A stretch of 64,000 nt of DNA from Aegilops tauschii subsp. strangulata (lineage: Eukaryota > Streptophyta > Magnoliopsida > Poales > Poaceae): assembly GCF_002575655.3 (NCBI RefSeq), contig NC_053040.3, positions 224,454,628 through 224,518,627 on the forward strand. The letters are read 5' to 3'. Both the position numbers and the translations under genes were made by a program. How positions within the stretch are numbered: position 1 is the stretch's first letter; each line of letters begins with the position of its first letter. A model generated the notes under the pieces. The model ran no database searches. It saw nothing but the letters and a program-made list of their open reading frames with translations, and was not told where the DNA came from. Of the stretch, positions 34,001 to 46,042 are shown one piece after another.

Positions 34001-34290
34001 CAATGTACTGACCCTTTGTGGCTACAACGTCTCATGTTGTAGGATTCTTTCGACGAGTAAGTGATATGTTAGGGTTACGATTTCTACACTCAACTTTGCC
34101 GTTGGTGTTGATGGGAATCCACGACCTTGTTGTTACTTCCGCTATTTGGATTGACGTAATAGTATTTACGTTACTTTATACATGTGATTTACCTCTGTTA
34201 TAAATCCTCGAGTATTGTGTGTGTCAGCATACTGATCCAGGGATGACACTTAAGCACAGAGACTTGACCGTCTGAGGTCGGGTCTCTACA
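31096..34290 (+). repeat. Element C 5' LTR
   Basis: AT-rich for 750 bp, then a GC-rich block (31850-32330) built of GCC/CGC triplets, then a moderate stretch to GGGTCTCTACA at 34290. Within the GC block 'tttttata' (32021-32028) is TATA-like on either strand. Its first bases form a hairpin (31098-31130). Parts at 33411-33930 match the F LTR (38381-38885) in reverse orientation. Long ORFs in the GC block are compositional. Confidence 0.88.
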
Positions 34291-34293
34291 AGA

Positions 34294-34305
34294 TGGTATC
34301 AGAGC
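34294..34305 (+). other. Element C primer-binding site (initiator Met)
   Basis: 'tggtatcagagc', three bases after the LTR, is the classical complement of the plant initiator tRNA-Met 3' end. Confidence 0.9.
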
Positions 34306-35520
34306 ACATGTTGACTGTAGGACGTGACCCTTAGAAACTGGCAAGCCCATAGGAAAGATTTTCTCTACAACTTCATTTTCAAAAAAGATCTTTTACATCT
34401 CTTCTCTTTTGAGCTTATTCAAAATATTCCCTTTTAGTTAGACTATACCCCTTTCCCCTTTTGACCACATGAAGATTCGATTGATGAGACTACTCCAAGA
34501 AGTACAAGATATCGGACAACGTAGACCACTTCGGAATGAGAGGATTTTACCGTGCATCATAATGATGGAAACTACAACGGTTGAAGACTCCGAAGACTAG
34601 GAGAATTTGAAGGCTCTAAAGAATTCCCAAATTGGTATGACCTAGGAAAACTACCCTTATGGAACTTGTGAGACTAATGAAGCTGCCAATCCCTGAGATC
34701 AAGGTGTGTTGGAGAAAGACCAGAACATGGAGTAGTAGAACTCAATGTTTTTTTCAAGAAAACCCTAAGGCAGGAGATATCAACTATGGAATGATAGCTC
34801 ACGGAAATAATAAGAGCAGAAACACGGCTATCCATGATGTTATCGCCCGCTTATGCTATTGTCACCATGCTGAGTTAAGCATGCATTTCTTCGGAAGGAT
34901 CGGATGACAAAAAGGGCTAATGGAGCACCTATCAGTAAGAGATGAAGTTTTAACCTTAGATGGTGTATCACCAGGATCTGGAGTATTACATCAAGAATTT
35001 TAAGATGGATCTTTAGGAAGCCGTATTTGACAAAGAAGCATTTCGTGAAGTACTCAGGACCCAGAAGCTGAAAGTAGCCAAGCTGGAGGAGAAAAACCTC
35101 GAGACACCGGAGATTCGATATGAACTGAAGGACAGTAGGACCATGATTCATGCCAAGGATGTTGAAACCCAGAAGTTTGGAATGCAACTCCAAAATATTA
35201 CAGGACGTCACAAGAGACTTCACGTCAACAAAGATGATCTCACAAAAGAACTTGAGAAGGACAAGCACGATCGGAAGTAGCCATCGGAGACATGAACAAG
35301 ACCTGAAGAGTTTGGCGACTTTGAAGATTTATTGACCTTTAGAAGACCAAACGCCTGTTATACACTTACGTTAGATGCGACGATTGTGAGCTATCATTTG
35401 TTTGATGTTTTTCCGACAGCCACAAATAAAATCTATCTTTTCAAAACCATTGTTTGCATTGTGTGTATCCCTCTCGACCTCTCTTATCTCAGCCCCCCAA
35501 ACCCTTAGAACCAATAGAGG
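34306..35520 (+). other. Element C leader and decayed 5' Gag
   Basis: Degenerate sequence with short open stretches and no recognisable motif. The N-terminal part of the Gag coding sequence may have been here. Confidence 0.35.
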
Positions 35521-36470
35521 GTGAATGGAGATGGACTCTCGTTTCCTGGACCTATAAGTCAATTGGAGACGGACCGAAGGATTCAGAACACGGAAGATCA
35601 CATGAAGAATAACACTATAGCCGAAAAGGATATGGCCCAGCATGCTCTTCAGTGCTTTGAAAGAGGTGCTGCTACTTGGTGGAGGATGTACCAAACCATC
35701 AATGGATGGCAAGGAGTAACCACTTGGGAAGAATTTAAGTTGACTTTGCTAAAGTCTCGTCTTGTGTCCCAGAAATTGAAGCCTTATGGGAAGGATATGA
35801 AGAAACCTCGTGCATGCAAGCTTTGTGGAGAAATAGGACACAACCATAAAGAACACAAGGATGAATGCCCTAATTGTGAAGAAAGTCACCCAGCTGAAGA
35901 ATGCCCAACTAGGCAGATCACTTGTTTCTTGTGTGAAGAGACTAACCCACTACCCTGCTCAGTGTCACATTTACCCCATGGTACAAAGAACCGTCCAGCA
36001 GAAGAAAGAAGCAATGAAAGGAGCCCTCATGGAAATTTTAGAAGAATCTGTGATGAAGGAAGAGGTGGAGGACACACCCGAAGAAGACCCAATTAAACCT
36101 TGCACCAAGCCTTGCTATTCATGTGGAGAAGGACACATCTCCGAGAATTGTATGAATGGGGATCTAGTAGAATTCCCGACGGAGGAAGTAGAGTATGACC
36201 CACAGGAAATAGAAGCCCTGATTGGAACGGAAAAGTCCAGAAAGAGAAGTAGATTGGATTCCAGGAAGGACCTGAGTCATATCACCTGTTTTAGGTGCAA
36301 GTAGTCAGGGCACTACTTCAGCAGTTGCCCAAAAAGGAAGCCGAGGACCCAAGGAGGCTATGTAGTCACAAGAAAACAACAAGACTTGTCAGAAGTAATA
36401 TGTTTCTGCTGTAATGAAGTAGGGCACTTTGCCAGAGATTGTCCCAAGGAGAAGGAGACTTGTGATAATT
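35521..36470 (+). pseudogene. Element C Gag-like protein with a zinc-knuckle array
   Basis: The first frame (35521-36096) reads a Gag-core remnant (MAQHALQCFERGAATWWRMY, GVTTWEEFKLTLLKSRL), then cysteine-rich units: CKLCGEIGH, CPNCEESHPAEEC, CFLCEE. A frame change near 35930 continues with CYSCGEGHISENC (about 36112), CFRCK-stop-SGHYFSSC (about 36291-36330, TAG at the sixth codon) and CFCCNEVGHFARDC (about 36403-36444). That makes five to six knuckles of C-x2-C-x3/4-H-x4-C type, against one in F. Zinc knuckles bind nucleic acid during packaging. Frameshift and stop show the copy is not functional. Confidence 0.68.
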
Positions 36471-36490
36471 AGTTGTGTCTGTGAGAAATA

Positions 36491-36585
<95 letters not shown>
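36491..36585. repeat. TAG trinucleotide microsatellite, about 31 units
   Basis: A pure (TAG)n tract of about 95 bp. On the minus strand it creates an apparent poly-leucine ORF and on the plus strand poly-serine; neither is a gene. It lies directly after the last zinc knuckle of C. Confidence 0.97.
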
Positions 36586-36586
<1 letters not shown>

Positions 36587-37975
36587 GAACAATTCTTTTA
36601 TATTGAAGTGTTGAGTTGAGGCATGTAACAGAAATGCAGGAGATTGCAATAATTTGAGAAGCAATAAAGTTAGCATCGTTGGTATTGATTTGGATGAGTA
36701 GTTAATCTATGAAGAAAGATTGCTGAACATTTTTGAGGATATGAGAAATATGGTCTATGGAAGAATTGGAGCATTTTAAGGGTGGTAGTACCCTGTGAGG
36801 ACACTTGACCCTGGAAAAGATAATGATATTCCACGGAGTGGATTTCGGACAAAATAAGTACGAGTTTTACCTTGATATGTGGGATACCTCAAGAGTATGA
36901 AGGGATGAAGTACTATTGGATATAAAGGAGGTATGATGTTGGAAGTATAGAGCAATTGCAACTCCATGAGGATTTTGAGTAATCACGTATGAGTTTGGTA
37001 CAAATAGAAGGAAGGGAGACAGTATAAGTGGATGATTTTAAGTGTGCTAGGAAGCTGGATGTTGGAATAATGATCAGTGGCCCCAATGATGAGTTCAAGG
37101 TTTACAAGTGATGAGATGGGCCCTAATCCACAGGCCCCAGGACCTGTCAAGAAGCAAGCACACTCTTGCTGAAGGAAAAACCCTGGAAGAAGTTACGTTT
37201 ATCGATATACAATCTTATAGGAGTTTACGCAAAACCTGAGAGTTGTGAAGGAGCGGTAGATGTTTGTTTGGCTTGCAGAATCCATGGATTTATTCGAACT
37301 TGGTTCACCGACAAGAGAAATTCTGCAATGCTTGTGAGGATGACCGAGTGTTAGAATGCGAGATTCGCTAAACCATATACAAGGTAATGATTTGGGTGCG
37401 GGATGGATTGATCACCATACCGACTTACTCTTATTATTCGCCTTGCTATATGGGATGGTAAATCTGAGTGACTTACCTATAGTAGAGAGACGACGATCAA
37501 AACCTTGTTTGAACCTTAGAATGGTATAAGTATTTTCCCTGGTACAATGCAGTTTTTGCCAATCGTAGGATATACGGTGAGGTTCAACCCAGACCCATTT
37601 CCTGCAGGAGAAACCATAAATTGTTGACCACCATGAGATATCGATAGTTGTTTAGTATTGGCGCCAGACCTACCAGCTAAGAAGACCGAGTCTCTGAAGG
37701 ACCATACCAAGATAAAAGGAGAAAAGAATTGAGGAAGAAGGTTATGCCACTACCGGAAGAGCCCAGAGAAGGAATTATCCTGAAGATTTCAGAAGACTGA
37801 CCCTGTCAGCAATAAGGAAGGAGTATATGAGTTTTGATGGAACCGTAACAATGCTTCTAAGGGTGGTAGCACCCGAGACCCCGGAGACGATCAATGGAAG
37901 AACCCCGAACCTAACCTATTTCTTTCTAGCCTCTCCGAATCTCGAGGACGAGATTCATTTTAAGGGTGGTAGGTT
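36586..37975 (+). other. Element C degenerate interior and polypurine tract
   Basis: No domain is recognisable. The last part (37880-37975) matches the end of F pol and its purine tract: 'aatctcgaggacgagattca' here and 'aatctcgagggcgagattca' in F. The purine tract is 'aagggtggtagg' (37962-37973). C thus keeps the pol tail and the plus-strand primer region but not pol itself. Confidence 0.6.
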
Positions 37976-37981
37976 TGTAAC
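37976..37981 (+). repeat. First six bases of the element C 3' LTR
   Basis: TGTAAC, immediately after the C purine tract. The LTR continues at 48696. GTAAC (37977-37981) is the F target duplication, repeated at 48691-48695. Confidence 0.85.
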
Positions 37982-40600
37982 TGTAGCGGCCAGACCTCAA
38001 ACAGTCTGTGCTACTGTGCACCAGTGTCATCCCTGGATCAGTAATGCTGACACGCACAGTACAAATGGAGGATTTATAACAGAGTAGAAATCACACACTT
38101 ATTACAACGAATATCTCAAAAGAGAATAAGTATGATAAATATGGCTTAAGGCCATCTAATATGATAACAGTGGAAGACTTGGAAGAATAGTGAGTCCATC
38201 AACTCCAACGGCATCACTGAGTATAAGACCACGACCTAAGGCACCTTACTCGTCGTCTGAAAAGTCTGCAACATGAAACGTTGCAGCCCGGAAACGGGTC
38301 AGCACATGGAATATGCTGGCAATGTAACACATAGAGAATAATGAACATAATAATGCTATACTACATGCATATATGGCTGGTAGAAAGCTCTATGGTTACA
38401 GTTTTGCGAAAAGCCAGTTTTTCCCTACTGCAAAGGAATAAATTTTATTTAACTATCATGGTGGTTGTTAAACATTGAGATGGTTGACAGCATCTCAATC
38501 CCAATTAAGTATCATCATTAACCCAACAAGATTAATTAAAGTAACATGATGAGATTCACATGATAATCCAAGTACTAGATACTCAAGATGTCCATAACCG
38601 GGGACACGGCTAACCATGATTAGATTGTACACTCTGCAGAGGTTTGCGCACTTTTCCCCACAAGACTCGATCGCCTCCGCTTGATTCTCGCACTACATGA
38701 TGTTTGAGAAACGGATGACCGAGACACAGTCTTTCAGAAGCGTTAGCACCTTACGATGGGTAGACCGGTACACCTACATCCCCTACATCTGCTAGTCTAC
38801 CACTATAAGAGTTCACACAACTTAATCAACTATGCTAGAGCCCATAATAGCTTGTGGCTGCACACGGAAGTTTCTAGCATGAATAATCTCATGATCCCTT
38901 TGAACCTGGGTGGCGGTCCAAAAAGAAAAACAGGCAATCCTGGAATACCCAGGTACCTCAATCCACCCAGATGTGAGTTTTAGTTGCCACCTTAAGTAAA
39001 CCATTAATTAACAATCTCACATCTGTCGTGAATATCTCTCAAACCCAATCCACGTCTACTAGCATAGCATGGCGATATAGGCAAACGTAGAAGTAACTCC
39101 CAAGGGTTTGATAATGAAACAGGTGATAGGTACTACCTCTTCTACTTCCCAATACCCACAATTTAATTAGATCCTAATCATGCAATGTTTGAGGATTGAT
39201 CTAATGCAATAAAAGTTGGTAGTAAAAGGGGTATGATCAAAGTGTTACTTGCCTTGCTGATGATCCGCGAAACCTAGCGATTCGAAGTAACAAGCGGTGC
39301 ACTCCAGGTACTCTATCGTAAACAAACAAGCAAACAATAAGTACTCATCTAATGCACGGGTAAAACTCAAATAAGATAACTAACCAGAAAGTTCAACTTA
39401 AGAACTCCGGTTTGCAAAAAGAATCAAATCGAACGAAGCAACGAAAGTCAAACGGCGAAAGAAACAAACTTCGTTTACTAATCTGGACCTAGGTCAAATT
39501 TTACAGAAACAGAAAACTTGTTTGAGTTGGTTAAACGGAAAGAGAATTTCGAGACGAAACTCTAGGCTCTTGGATCGCCTGATTCCGATAAACGAGCGAA
39601 AAGTTATACTAGTTCGAAAATCTGATCAGAAATCGCGATCAGAAAAATCACGGAATAAATCCGAGAAAAGAAAAACGTCGAACAGATTAACAAACAAACG
39701 TTCGTTAACTGGATCTAAACGACGAGCGCGTTCAATAAAACGAACAACTGAGCGAACGCTCGCTAATTAACCTAAACTGAAAAAAAACGGATCTAAAAAA
39801 ACAGTTCTAAAATACCGCGGAAAAATCGAACGGTTTTTCGCGAGAAAACCGGCGGCTACCTCCGGCTCCGGCGAGGTGGCGGCTCCGGCGACGAGGTCGG
39901 CCGGCGACGGCGGGACGGCGAGGGGCGGCGGCGGCGGCGAGGCGGGGCGGCGGCGGCGGCGGCGGGACGACGCGGCGGCGGCGGGGTCGGGCTGGGGCGG
40001 CGCGGGGCTCGAGGCGGCTAGGGTTTGGCCTCGGGCTGGGCTGGCTCGGCGCTATATAAAGCCCCGGTCAGGCGGAGTCCTGACCGGTTACGGCCCATAG
40101 TCGGTTTCGTTTTTTTTTAATAATTACGCGCAGAAAAACGATTAAAATAAATACCAAACGGACTCCAAAAATCCCGAAATAAATTTTCCCCGGCTTCTAA
40201 AATCAAGACGGACAAGATGAACGTTTATTTGGGGCCTAAATGCAATTTTGAAAAACGCACATTTTTCCTAAATTCAAATAAAATATCCGAAAACTCCGAA
40301 ATAAAATATTATTTGATTTTTTTATTAAATCTTCAATATTCCTATATTTTGGGAAAGTCATTTTATTCCCTCGCTCATATTTTTATAATTGGAATAATTG
40401 AGGATAAAATAAATAAAACCAAATGATCCTATTTTCAAAATTTGATAAATCTCAAATACGAAAATAACGAAATCCCCAACTCTCTCCGTGGGTCCTTGAG
40501 TTGCGTAGAATTTCTAGGATCAAACCAAAATGCAATAAAATATGATATGCAATGATGATCTAATGTATAACATTCCAAATTGAAAATTTGGGATGTTACA
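37982..40600 (-). repeat. Element F 3' LTR
   Basis: 2619 bp, starting TGTAACATCC at 40600 and ending GGCCGCTACA at 37982 on the minus strand. GGC-triplet-rich at 39860-40020. 'tatataaa' at 40053-40060 on the plus strand overlaps a sense-strand 'tttatata', so promoter direction is ambiguous; AAACCCTAG downstream on the minus strand favours the sense direction. Confidence 0.92.
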
Positions 40601-40602
40601 AA

Positions 40603-40614
40603 CCTACCCCCTTA
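40603..40614 (-). other. Element F polypurine tract
   Basis: The minus strand reads 'taagggggtagg', two bases before the 3' LTR. It is the plus-strand DNA primer site and matches the C tract in place and sequence. Confidence 0.8.
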
Positions 40615-43467
40615 AGATGAATCTCGCCCTCGAGATTCGGGTTGGCTAGAAAATAGGTGAGAGTGGTTCTTCCGTAGATCTTCCTCTCGCTCCCAGGTGG
40701 CTTCATCCTCAGTGTGGTGACTCCATTGAACTTTGCAGAACTTGATAACCTTGCTGCAGGTGAGTCGACTGGCATACTCAAGAATCATAACTGGTTTCTC
40801 CTCATAGGTCAAATCACTTTCCAACTGAATCGCTTCCAGTGGCAGTGTATCTCTCAGTGGTATCTCAGCCATCTCTGCATGGCACTTCTTCAACTGGGAA
40901 ACGTGAAATACATCATCAACTCCTGACAATCCTTCAGGCAATTCCAGCTTGTAAGCAATTTCTCCCATACGTTCCAAAACTCTGTATGGTCCTACAAAAC
41001 GGGGCGCTAACTTTCCCTTAACTCCAAAGCGCTTCACTCCTCGAAGTGGTGATACTCGAAGATAAACTCTGTCTCCGACTTCGTGAACTGTCTCCTTACG
41101 TTTAGAATCCGCATAACTCTTCTGCCTGGACTAGGCTACCTTGAGCCTATCGCGAATCAACCTCACTTTCTGTTCAGACTCTTTAATCAAATCTGGTCCA
41201 AACAACTGACGGTCTCCAACTTCGTCCCATAACAATGGTGTTCTACACCTCCTTCCGTACAAAGCTTCGAAAGGGGCCATCTTCAAACTGGTTTGATAAC
41301 TGTTGTTGTAAGAAAACTCTGCATATGGCAAATTGTCGTCCCAACTAGATCCATAATCTAGCGCACAAGCTCTCAACATGTCTTCCAAAATCTGATTGAC
41401 TCTCTCGGTCTGTCCATCTGTCTGTGGGTGAAAGGTTGTACTGAATGCTAGCCTGGTTCCCAAAGTTTCATGTAACTGATTCCAAAACTTCGAGGTAAAC
41501 TGGGTTCCTCTATCTGATACAATGGTCCTCGGAACTCCATGCAAACATACGATTCTGGTCATGTATATCTTTGCCAACTTAGCACTACTGTAGGTGGTCT
41601 TCACTGGGATGAAATGAGCTACTTTCGTCAAACGATCGACTACAACCCATATTGAGTCATAGCCTGAACGAGTCCTGGGCAATCCCGTGATAAAATCCAT
41701 GCCTAGTTTATCCCACTTCCATTCGGGTATCGGCAATGGTTGTAGCAATCCTGCTGGCTTCTGATGTTCTGCCTTCACTCTCTGACATACATCACAAACT
41801 GCTACATACTCCGCAATATCCTTCTTCATACCGGTCCACCAGAAAGTATCCTTCAAATCCAAATACATCTTGGTATTTCCTGGGTGAATCGAGTATGGTG
41901 AATCATGGGCCTCTTGCAAGATCAACTTCCTGATCTCCGGATCATTGGGCACATAAACGCGGTCCTCAAACCATAAGGTATCGTGCTCATCCTCACGAAA
42001 TCCCTTGGCTTTTCCTTTGCTCATCTTTTCCTTTATCTCGTTAATTTCCTTGTCTGTCTTCTGAGCTTCTCTGATCTTTTCCATCAGGGTAGACTGAATC
42101 TCCAACGTTGCTAAATAGCCTCTTGGAATTATCTCCAAACATAGCTCGCGAAGATCCTCGGCTAACTCCTGGGGTAACTCTCCTGTCATGAGTGTGTTGA
42201 CATGGCTCTTGCGGCTCAACGCATATGCTACTACGTTAGCCTTCCCTGGGTGATAATGCAATCTCATATCATAATCCTTAATGAGCTCCAACCATCTCCT
42301 CTGCCTGAGATTCAACTCCTTCTGCGTGAAAATGTACTTCAAACTCTTGTGATCCGTGTACACCTCACAATGGTTTCCGATGAGAAAATGTCTCCATGTC
42401 TTCAACGCATGCACTATGGCTGCTAATTCCAAATCATGCGTGGCATAATTCTTCTCATGGGGTTTAAGTTGTCGTGAAGCATATGAAACAACTCCTCCTT
42501 CCTGCATAAGCACTGCTCCAAGTCCTCGACGTGAAGCGTCACAATAAACTTCATAATCCTTGCATTGGTCTGGCAGAATCAACACTGGAGATGTAACCAA
42601 TCGTTTCTTCAACTCTTGGAAACTAGCTTTACATTCCTCAGTCCAATTGAATTTGGTGTCCTTCTTCAATAGCTCAGCCATGGGTTTTGCAATCTTTGAG
42701 AAATTCTCAATGAACCTCCGGTAGTATCCTGCAAGTCCAAGAAAACTCCGGATCTCTCCAACTGACGTGGGTGATTCCCAACTTGTTACTGTGTCAACTT
42801 TGGCGGGGTCTACTGCTATTCCTTCTCCGGATATAACATGTCCGAGGAATCCAAATTCCTTCAGCCGAAACTCACACTTGCCGAATTTGGCGTATAACCG
42901 ATGTTCTCTGAGTTTCTCAAGTACCAAACGCAAATGCTCCTTATGCTCCTCTTCATTCTTTGAGTAGACCAAAATATCATCAATGAACACCACGACGAAC
43001 TTATCCAAAAACTCCACAAACACTTTGTTCATCAGGTTCATAAAATAGGCAGGTGCGTTAGTCAGACCAAATGACATAACGGTATACTCATACAGCCCGT
43101 ACCTGGTGGTAAAAGCCGTCTTAGGTATATCCTGCTCTCGAATCTTCAACTGGTGGTATCCTGATCGTAGATCGATCTTGGAAAATACCTTAGCTCCTTG
43201 TAAGCGGTCAAATAAATCATTGATCATCGGTAGTGGGTACTTGTTCTTGATGGTCACTTCGTTCAATCCTCGATAATCAACAACCATCCTCAACGATCCA
43301 TCTTTCTTCTCCACTAGAAGTACTGGTGATCCCCAAGGTGACGAACTTGGGGCGAATATAGCCTTTATCCAGTTAGTCCTTAACCTGCTTCTTAATTTCC
43401 TCCAAATCTTTTGCGGGCATCCTATACGGTCTCTTAGATATTGGTCCTGTGCCTGGCAAAAGTTCAA
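40612..43467 (-). pseudogene. Element F pol: RT, RNase H, integrase, chromodomain (one stop)
   Basis: From 43467 a 778-codon frame gives RT ([43 protein letters not shown] with the catalytic DD), RNase H ([29 protein letters not shown]), an HHCC integrase zinc domain (H-x4-H in [16 protein letters not shown]) and the DD35E core ([31 protein letters not shown]). A TAG at 41131-41133 ends it. The same frame reopens to 40612 with the GPY/F-type LAPRFVGPYRVL and a chromodomain (VIKFCKVQWSHHTEDEATWE), which would steer integration to marked chromatin. At the 5' end, frame contact with gag is lost through a TAA (43373-43375) and an extra base in the four-base run at 43349-43352. Confidence 0.93.
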
Positions 43468-44998
43468 TCAGAAACTCAATGTCTCTATCTGGTGGCATGC
43501 CTGGCAACTCTTCTGGAAAAACATCCGGGTAATCCTTCACCACTGGTACTTCCTCCTGTAGAACTCCTGATAAGGAATTCACCTGAGTTCTCTTCGGCAT
43601 ATGCCGGGATACATACTTAATCCTTCTTCCTTCTGGGGTGGTAAGCGAAATCGTCTTACTGGCGCAATCGATGTTTCCTCCATACATCGATAGCCAATCC
43701 ATACCCAAAATTACATCCAAACCTTGCGACTCCAAAACTATTAGGTCTGAGGGGAAAACATGCCTACCTATGGCTAATGGCATCTGAAAACATCCTTGGC
43801 TTGCCATATACTCTGCTCCTGGTGAACTTACTAACATAGGTGTTTTTAGAACCTTGGTGGGCAACTTATACTTATCCACAAATCCCCTTGATATGTATGA
43901 ATGCGATGCACCAGTATCGAAAAGAACGAGTGCAGTAAATGACTTAACCAAAAACTTACCTATTACTGCATCAGGCTGTGCTTCAACCTCCTCCACGTAA
44001 ACGTGGTTCACATGTCCTTTGTTGAAAGGGTTCGGCTTCTTCCCAGAGCTTCCATTTCCATTACCATTCTGGGCTTCAGGACATTTATTGGCATAATGTC
44101 CAGTCTTCTGGCACTTAAAGCAAGTGACTTGGCTCAGGTCTCTCTTAGCTGGGGTTGAAGGGTTGGTACGGTTCTGGACGTTGCTTCCTCCGTTCCCATT
44201 ACCATTCTTGGAGCCATTATGGTTGAGCGAACTACCTCCTCCATGGGTATGCTGAAACTGTCCTCCTGATTTCGGGGTAAAACGTGGCTTCTGCTGAGCT
44301 CCAGAATTGTACTTCCCTTGTCCATACTTCCTCTTACATTTTTCAATCTGCTGCTGCTTCCCTTCAATCATGAGTGCTCTATCTACCAACTCCTGGTAGT
44401 TATTGAAGGTTGCTACCATTAGCTGCATGCTCAGCTCATCATTTAGTCCTTCCAGAAACTTCTCCTGCTTGGTTGCATCTGTAGCAACGTCATCTGGTGC
44501 ATAACGTGCTAACTTACTGAAATCCTCCACATACTGGCCTACGGTGCGTCCTCCTTGGCGTAGGTTGCGAAACTCACGCTTCTTCATAGCCATAGCTCCT
44601 GCTGAAACATGGGCTGTACGGAAAGCTTGCTGAAACTGGTCCCATGTGACAGTGTCAATAGGGTGTGTGGCTGTGTAATTCTCCCACCATGATGCTGCGG
44701 GTCCATCAAGCTGATGTGCGGCAAAATGCACTCTCTCCGCATCTGTGCATCCTACAGTGGTCAACTCCCTTCCAACTTTGTGGAGCCAATCATCTGCAAC
44801 AATCGGCTCGGTGCTGCTGGAAAACACCGGCGGATTTAGCCTCAAGAAACGGGCTAAGTGATCAACAGGTGGTGGTGGTGGGTTGTTGTTGTTGTTGCCT
44901 TGGTTCTGCACTAACACTTGCATCAGGGCATTCTGCTGCAGAATCAACTGTGTGATCTCCGGTGGGAAAACAAATCCGGTGTCGCGTCTCGGAGGCAT
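43373..44998 (-). CDS. Element F Gag-protease, 541 residues
   Basis: The ATG at 44998 opens [20 protein letters not shown]. The retrotransposon Gag core covers about residues 65-215 ([45 protein letters not shown]). A Gly/Asn-rich linker leads to one CCHC zinc knuckle (residues 293-306, [14 protein letters not shown]). The retropepsin follows, with active-site DTGA at 361-364 and VILGMDWL about 75 residues on. It ends at a premature TAA (43373-43375) in the protease-RT linker; in relatives gag-pol reads through here as one frame. The Gag and protease portions look intact and could in principle be translated. Confidence 0.9.
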   Translation of the reverse strand: MPPRRDTGFVFPPEITQLILQQNALMQVLVQNQGNNNNNPPPPPVDHLARFLRLNPPVFSSSTEPIVADDWLHKVGRELTTVGCTDAERVHFAAHQLDGPAASWWENYTATHPIDTVTWDQFQQAFRTAHVSAGAMAMKKREFRNLRQGGRTVGQYVEDFSKLARYAPDDVATDATKQEKFLEGLNDELSMQLMVATFNNYQELVDRALMIEGKQQQIEKCKRKYGQGKYNSGAQQKPRFTPKSGGQFQHTHGGGSSLNHNGSKNGNGNGGSNVQNRTNPSTPAKRDLSQVTCFKCQKTGHYANKCPEAQNGNGNGSSGKKPNPFNKGHVNHVYVEEVEAQPDAVIGKFLVKSFTALVLFDTGASHSYISRGFVDKYKLPTKVLKTPMLVSSPGAEYMASQGCFQMPLAIGRHVFPSDLIVLESQGLDVILGMDWLSMYGGNIDCASKTISLTTPEGRRIKYVSRHMPKRTQVNSLSGVLQEEVPVVKDYPDVFPEELPGMPPDRDIEFLIELLPGTGPISKRPYRMPAKDLEEIKKQVKD

Positions 44999-45198
44999 CT
45001 GATAGGTTTAGAAAAGATGAGAGTTTAGAATAGAATGAGGTATAGAGAGAAAACACTACCCATATGCTCATGAGACAAACACAATCAATATCACTCAATC
45101 AAATCAAACAATGCATACAATTGATCTAACTAGCGTTACAAAAGTGCTCGAACTATACTATATACATGGGGGAATACTACTACTGATATGGTGGTCTA

Positions 45199-45930
45199 CT
45201 AGAAATATTGATCAGTCGAAGACTCCATGATATCTGCTCCAGCTTCATCAACAAAGTCATCTTCACTTGGTTCCGAGTCGGTGTCGTCGATGATGATGTA
45301 GTTATCCGGGCAAGCGCATTCATCATCTTCTCCTTTTGATGCTGGATTTCCCATGAATACTCCAATCTTCTTCTCCAGGTCGTCATTCTTCCCTACTAGT
45401 GCCACGATTTCCTCCAAATAATCCTCGCGTGTAGCCTTGAGTTCTTCCTCCAACTCCTTGATCTTGGTCAATGCATTCTTCAGATCTATCATGTCTGAGC
45501 ACATCTGGTTCTCCTGGCGACGAATGTGTTGGTTTTGCTCCTGGATGAAAGCTGCAATTGATCCATCCTTCTTGGTGCTGATCATCTCCCATTGCTCGTC
45601 TCGGCGTCCACAAATCTGATAAATAGTATCCTTAAGCTCCCTGTGGTAGACTTCTCCAATGCGTCCCATAGAGATGTGGGCTGCCATGCTCTTCCCTAAA
45701 CTCCAGGTTGGTGCTTCAAAAGAAAACTTTATAGGCTCAGTGACTGGTTTAAACGTCCTTCCTGGAATTTGAACTTGAATCTTCCAGCTCTCCTCTTCTG
45801 GTAGTGTGGCGTTGTAGGTTCCGGTGATGCTTGGTATTCCAATGTTCAAGTACTTAGTGACTTCCTTCAAGTGTCGTCCAAAAGGTGTATCTTCATCTGG
45901 TTGCAAGAACTTGTTCCTTGCATTCGCCAT
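45199..45930 (-). CDS. Extra ORF upstream of element F gag, 243 residues, unknown
   Basis: An intact frame between the 5' LTR and gag, ending 200 bases before the gag ATG. Residues 1-105 look globular (LNIGIPSITGTYNATLPEEE, ESWKIQVQIPGRTFKP, KSMAAHISMGRIGEVYHREL). Residues about 110-190 are a predicted coiled coil rich in Glu, Lys and Leu (IQEQNQHIRRQENQM, LTKIKELEEELKATRE). The tail is strongly acidic and holds YIIIDDTDSEPSEDD (211-225), which resembles a SUMO-interacting motif: three hydrophobic residues followed by acidic and Ser/Thr positions. No signal peptide or membrane segment is seen. I do not recognise the family. Intactness beside a mutated pol suggests a young copy, not necessarily selection. 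Confidence 0.75.
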   Translation of the reverse strand: MANARNKFLQPDEDTPFGRHLKEVTKYLNIGIPSITGTYNATLPEEESWKIQVQIPGRTFKPVTEPIKFSFEAPTWSLGKSMAAHISMGRIGEVYHRELKDTIYQICGRRDEQWEMISTKKDGSIAAFIQEQNQHIRRQENQMCSDMIDLKNALTKIKELEEELKATREDYLEEIVALVGKNDDLEKKIGVFMGNPASKGEDDECACPDNYIIIDDTDSEPSEDDFVDEAGADIMESSTDQYF

Positions 45931-46025
45931 TCCTAAAAGAGTAGAAAGTGGAGAGGAGTCAGAAATGAGAAGAGAGTAGTGTTCTAGGGTTTAAGCTTAG
46001 TGGTCGTGTCCTACAGTCAGCGTGT

Positions 46026-46037
46026 GCTCTGATACCA
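46026..46037 (-). other. Element F primer-binding site (initiator Met)
   Basis: The minus strand reads 'tggtatcagagc', five bases after the 5' LTR end (GGTCGCTACA). Confidence 0.9.
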
Positions 46038-46042
46038 CCTTT

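Noticed and set aside
34294..34305. Possible tRNA gene near the Met-like sequence
   Set aside because: Only the primer-binding 12-mer is present; no cloverleaf. The same holds at 46026-46037 and 53808-53825.
36389..36676. Poly-leucine (minus) and poly-serine (plus) ORFs
   Set aside because: Produced entirely by the TAG microsatellite.
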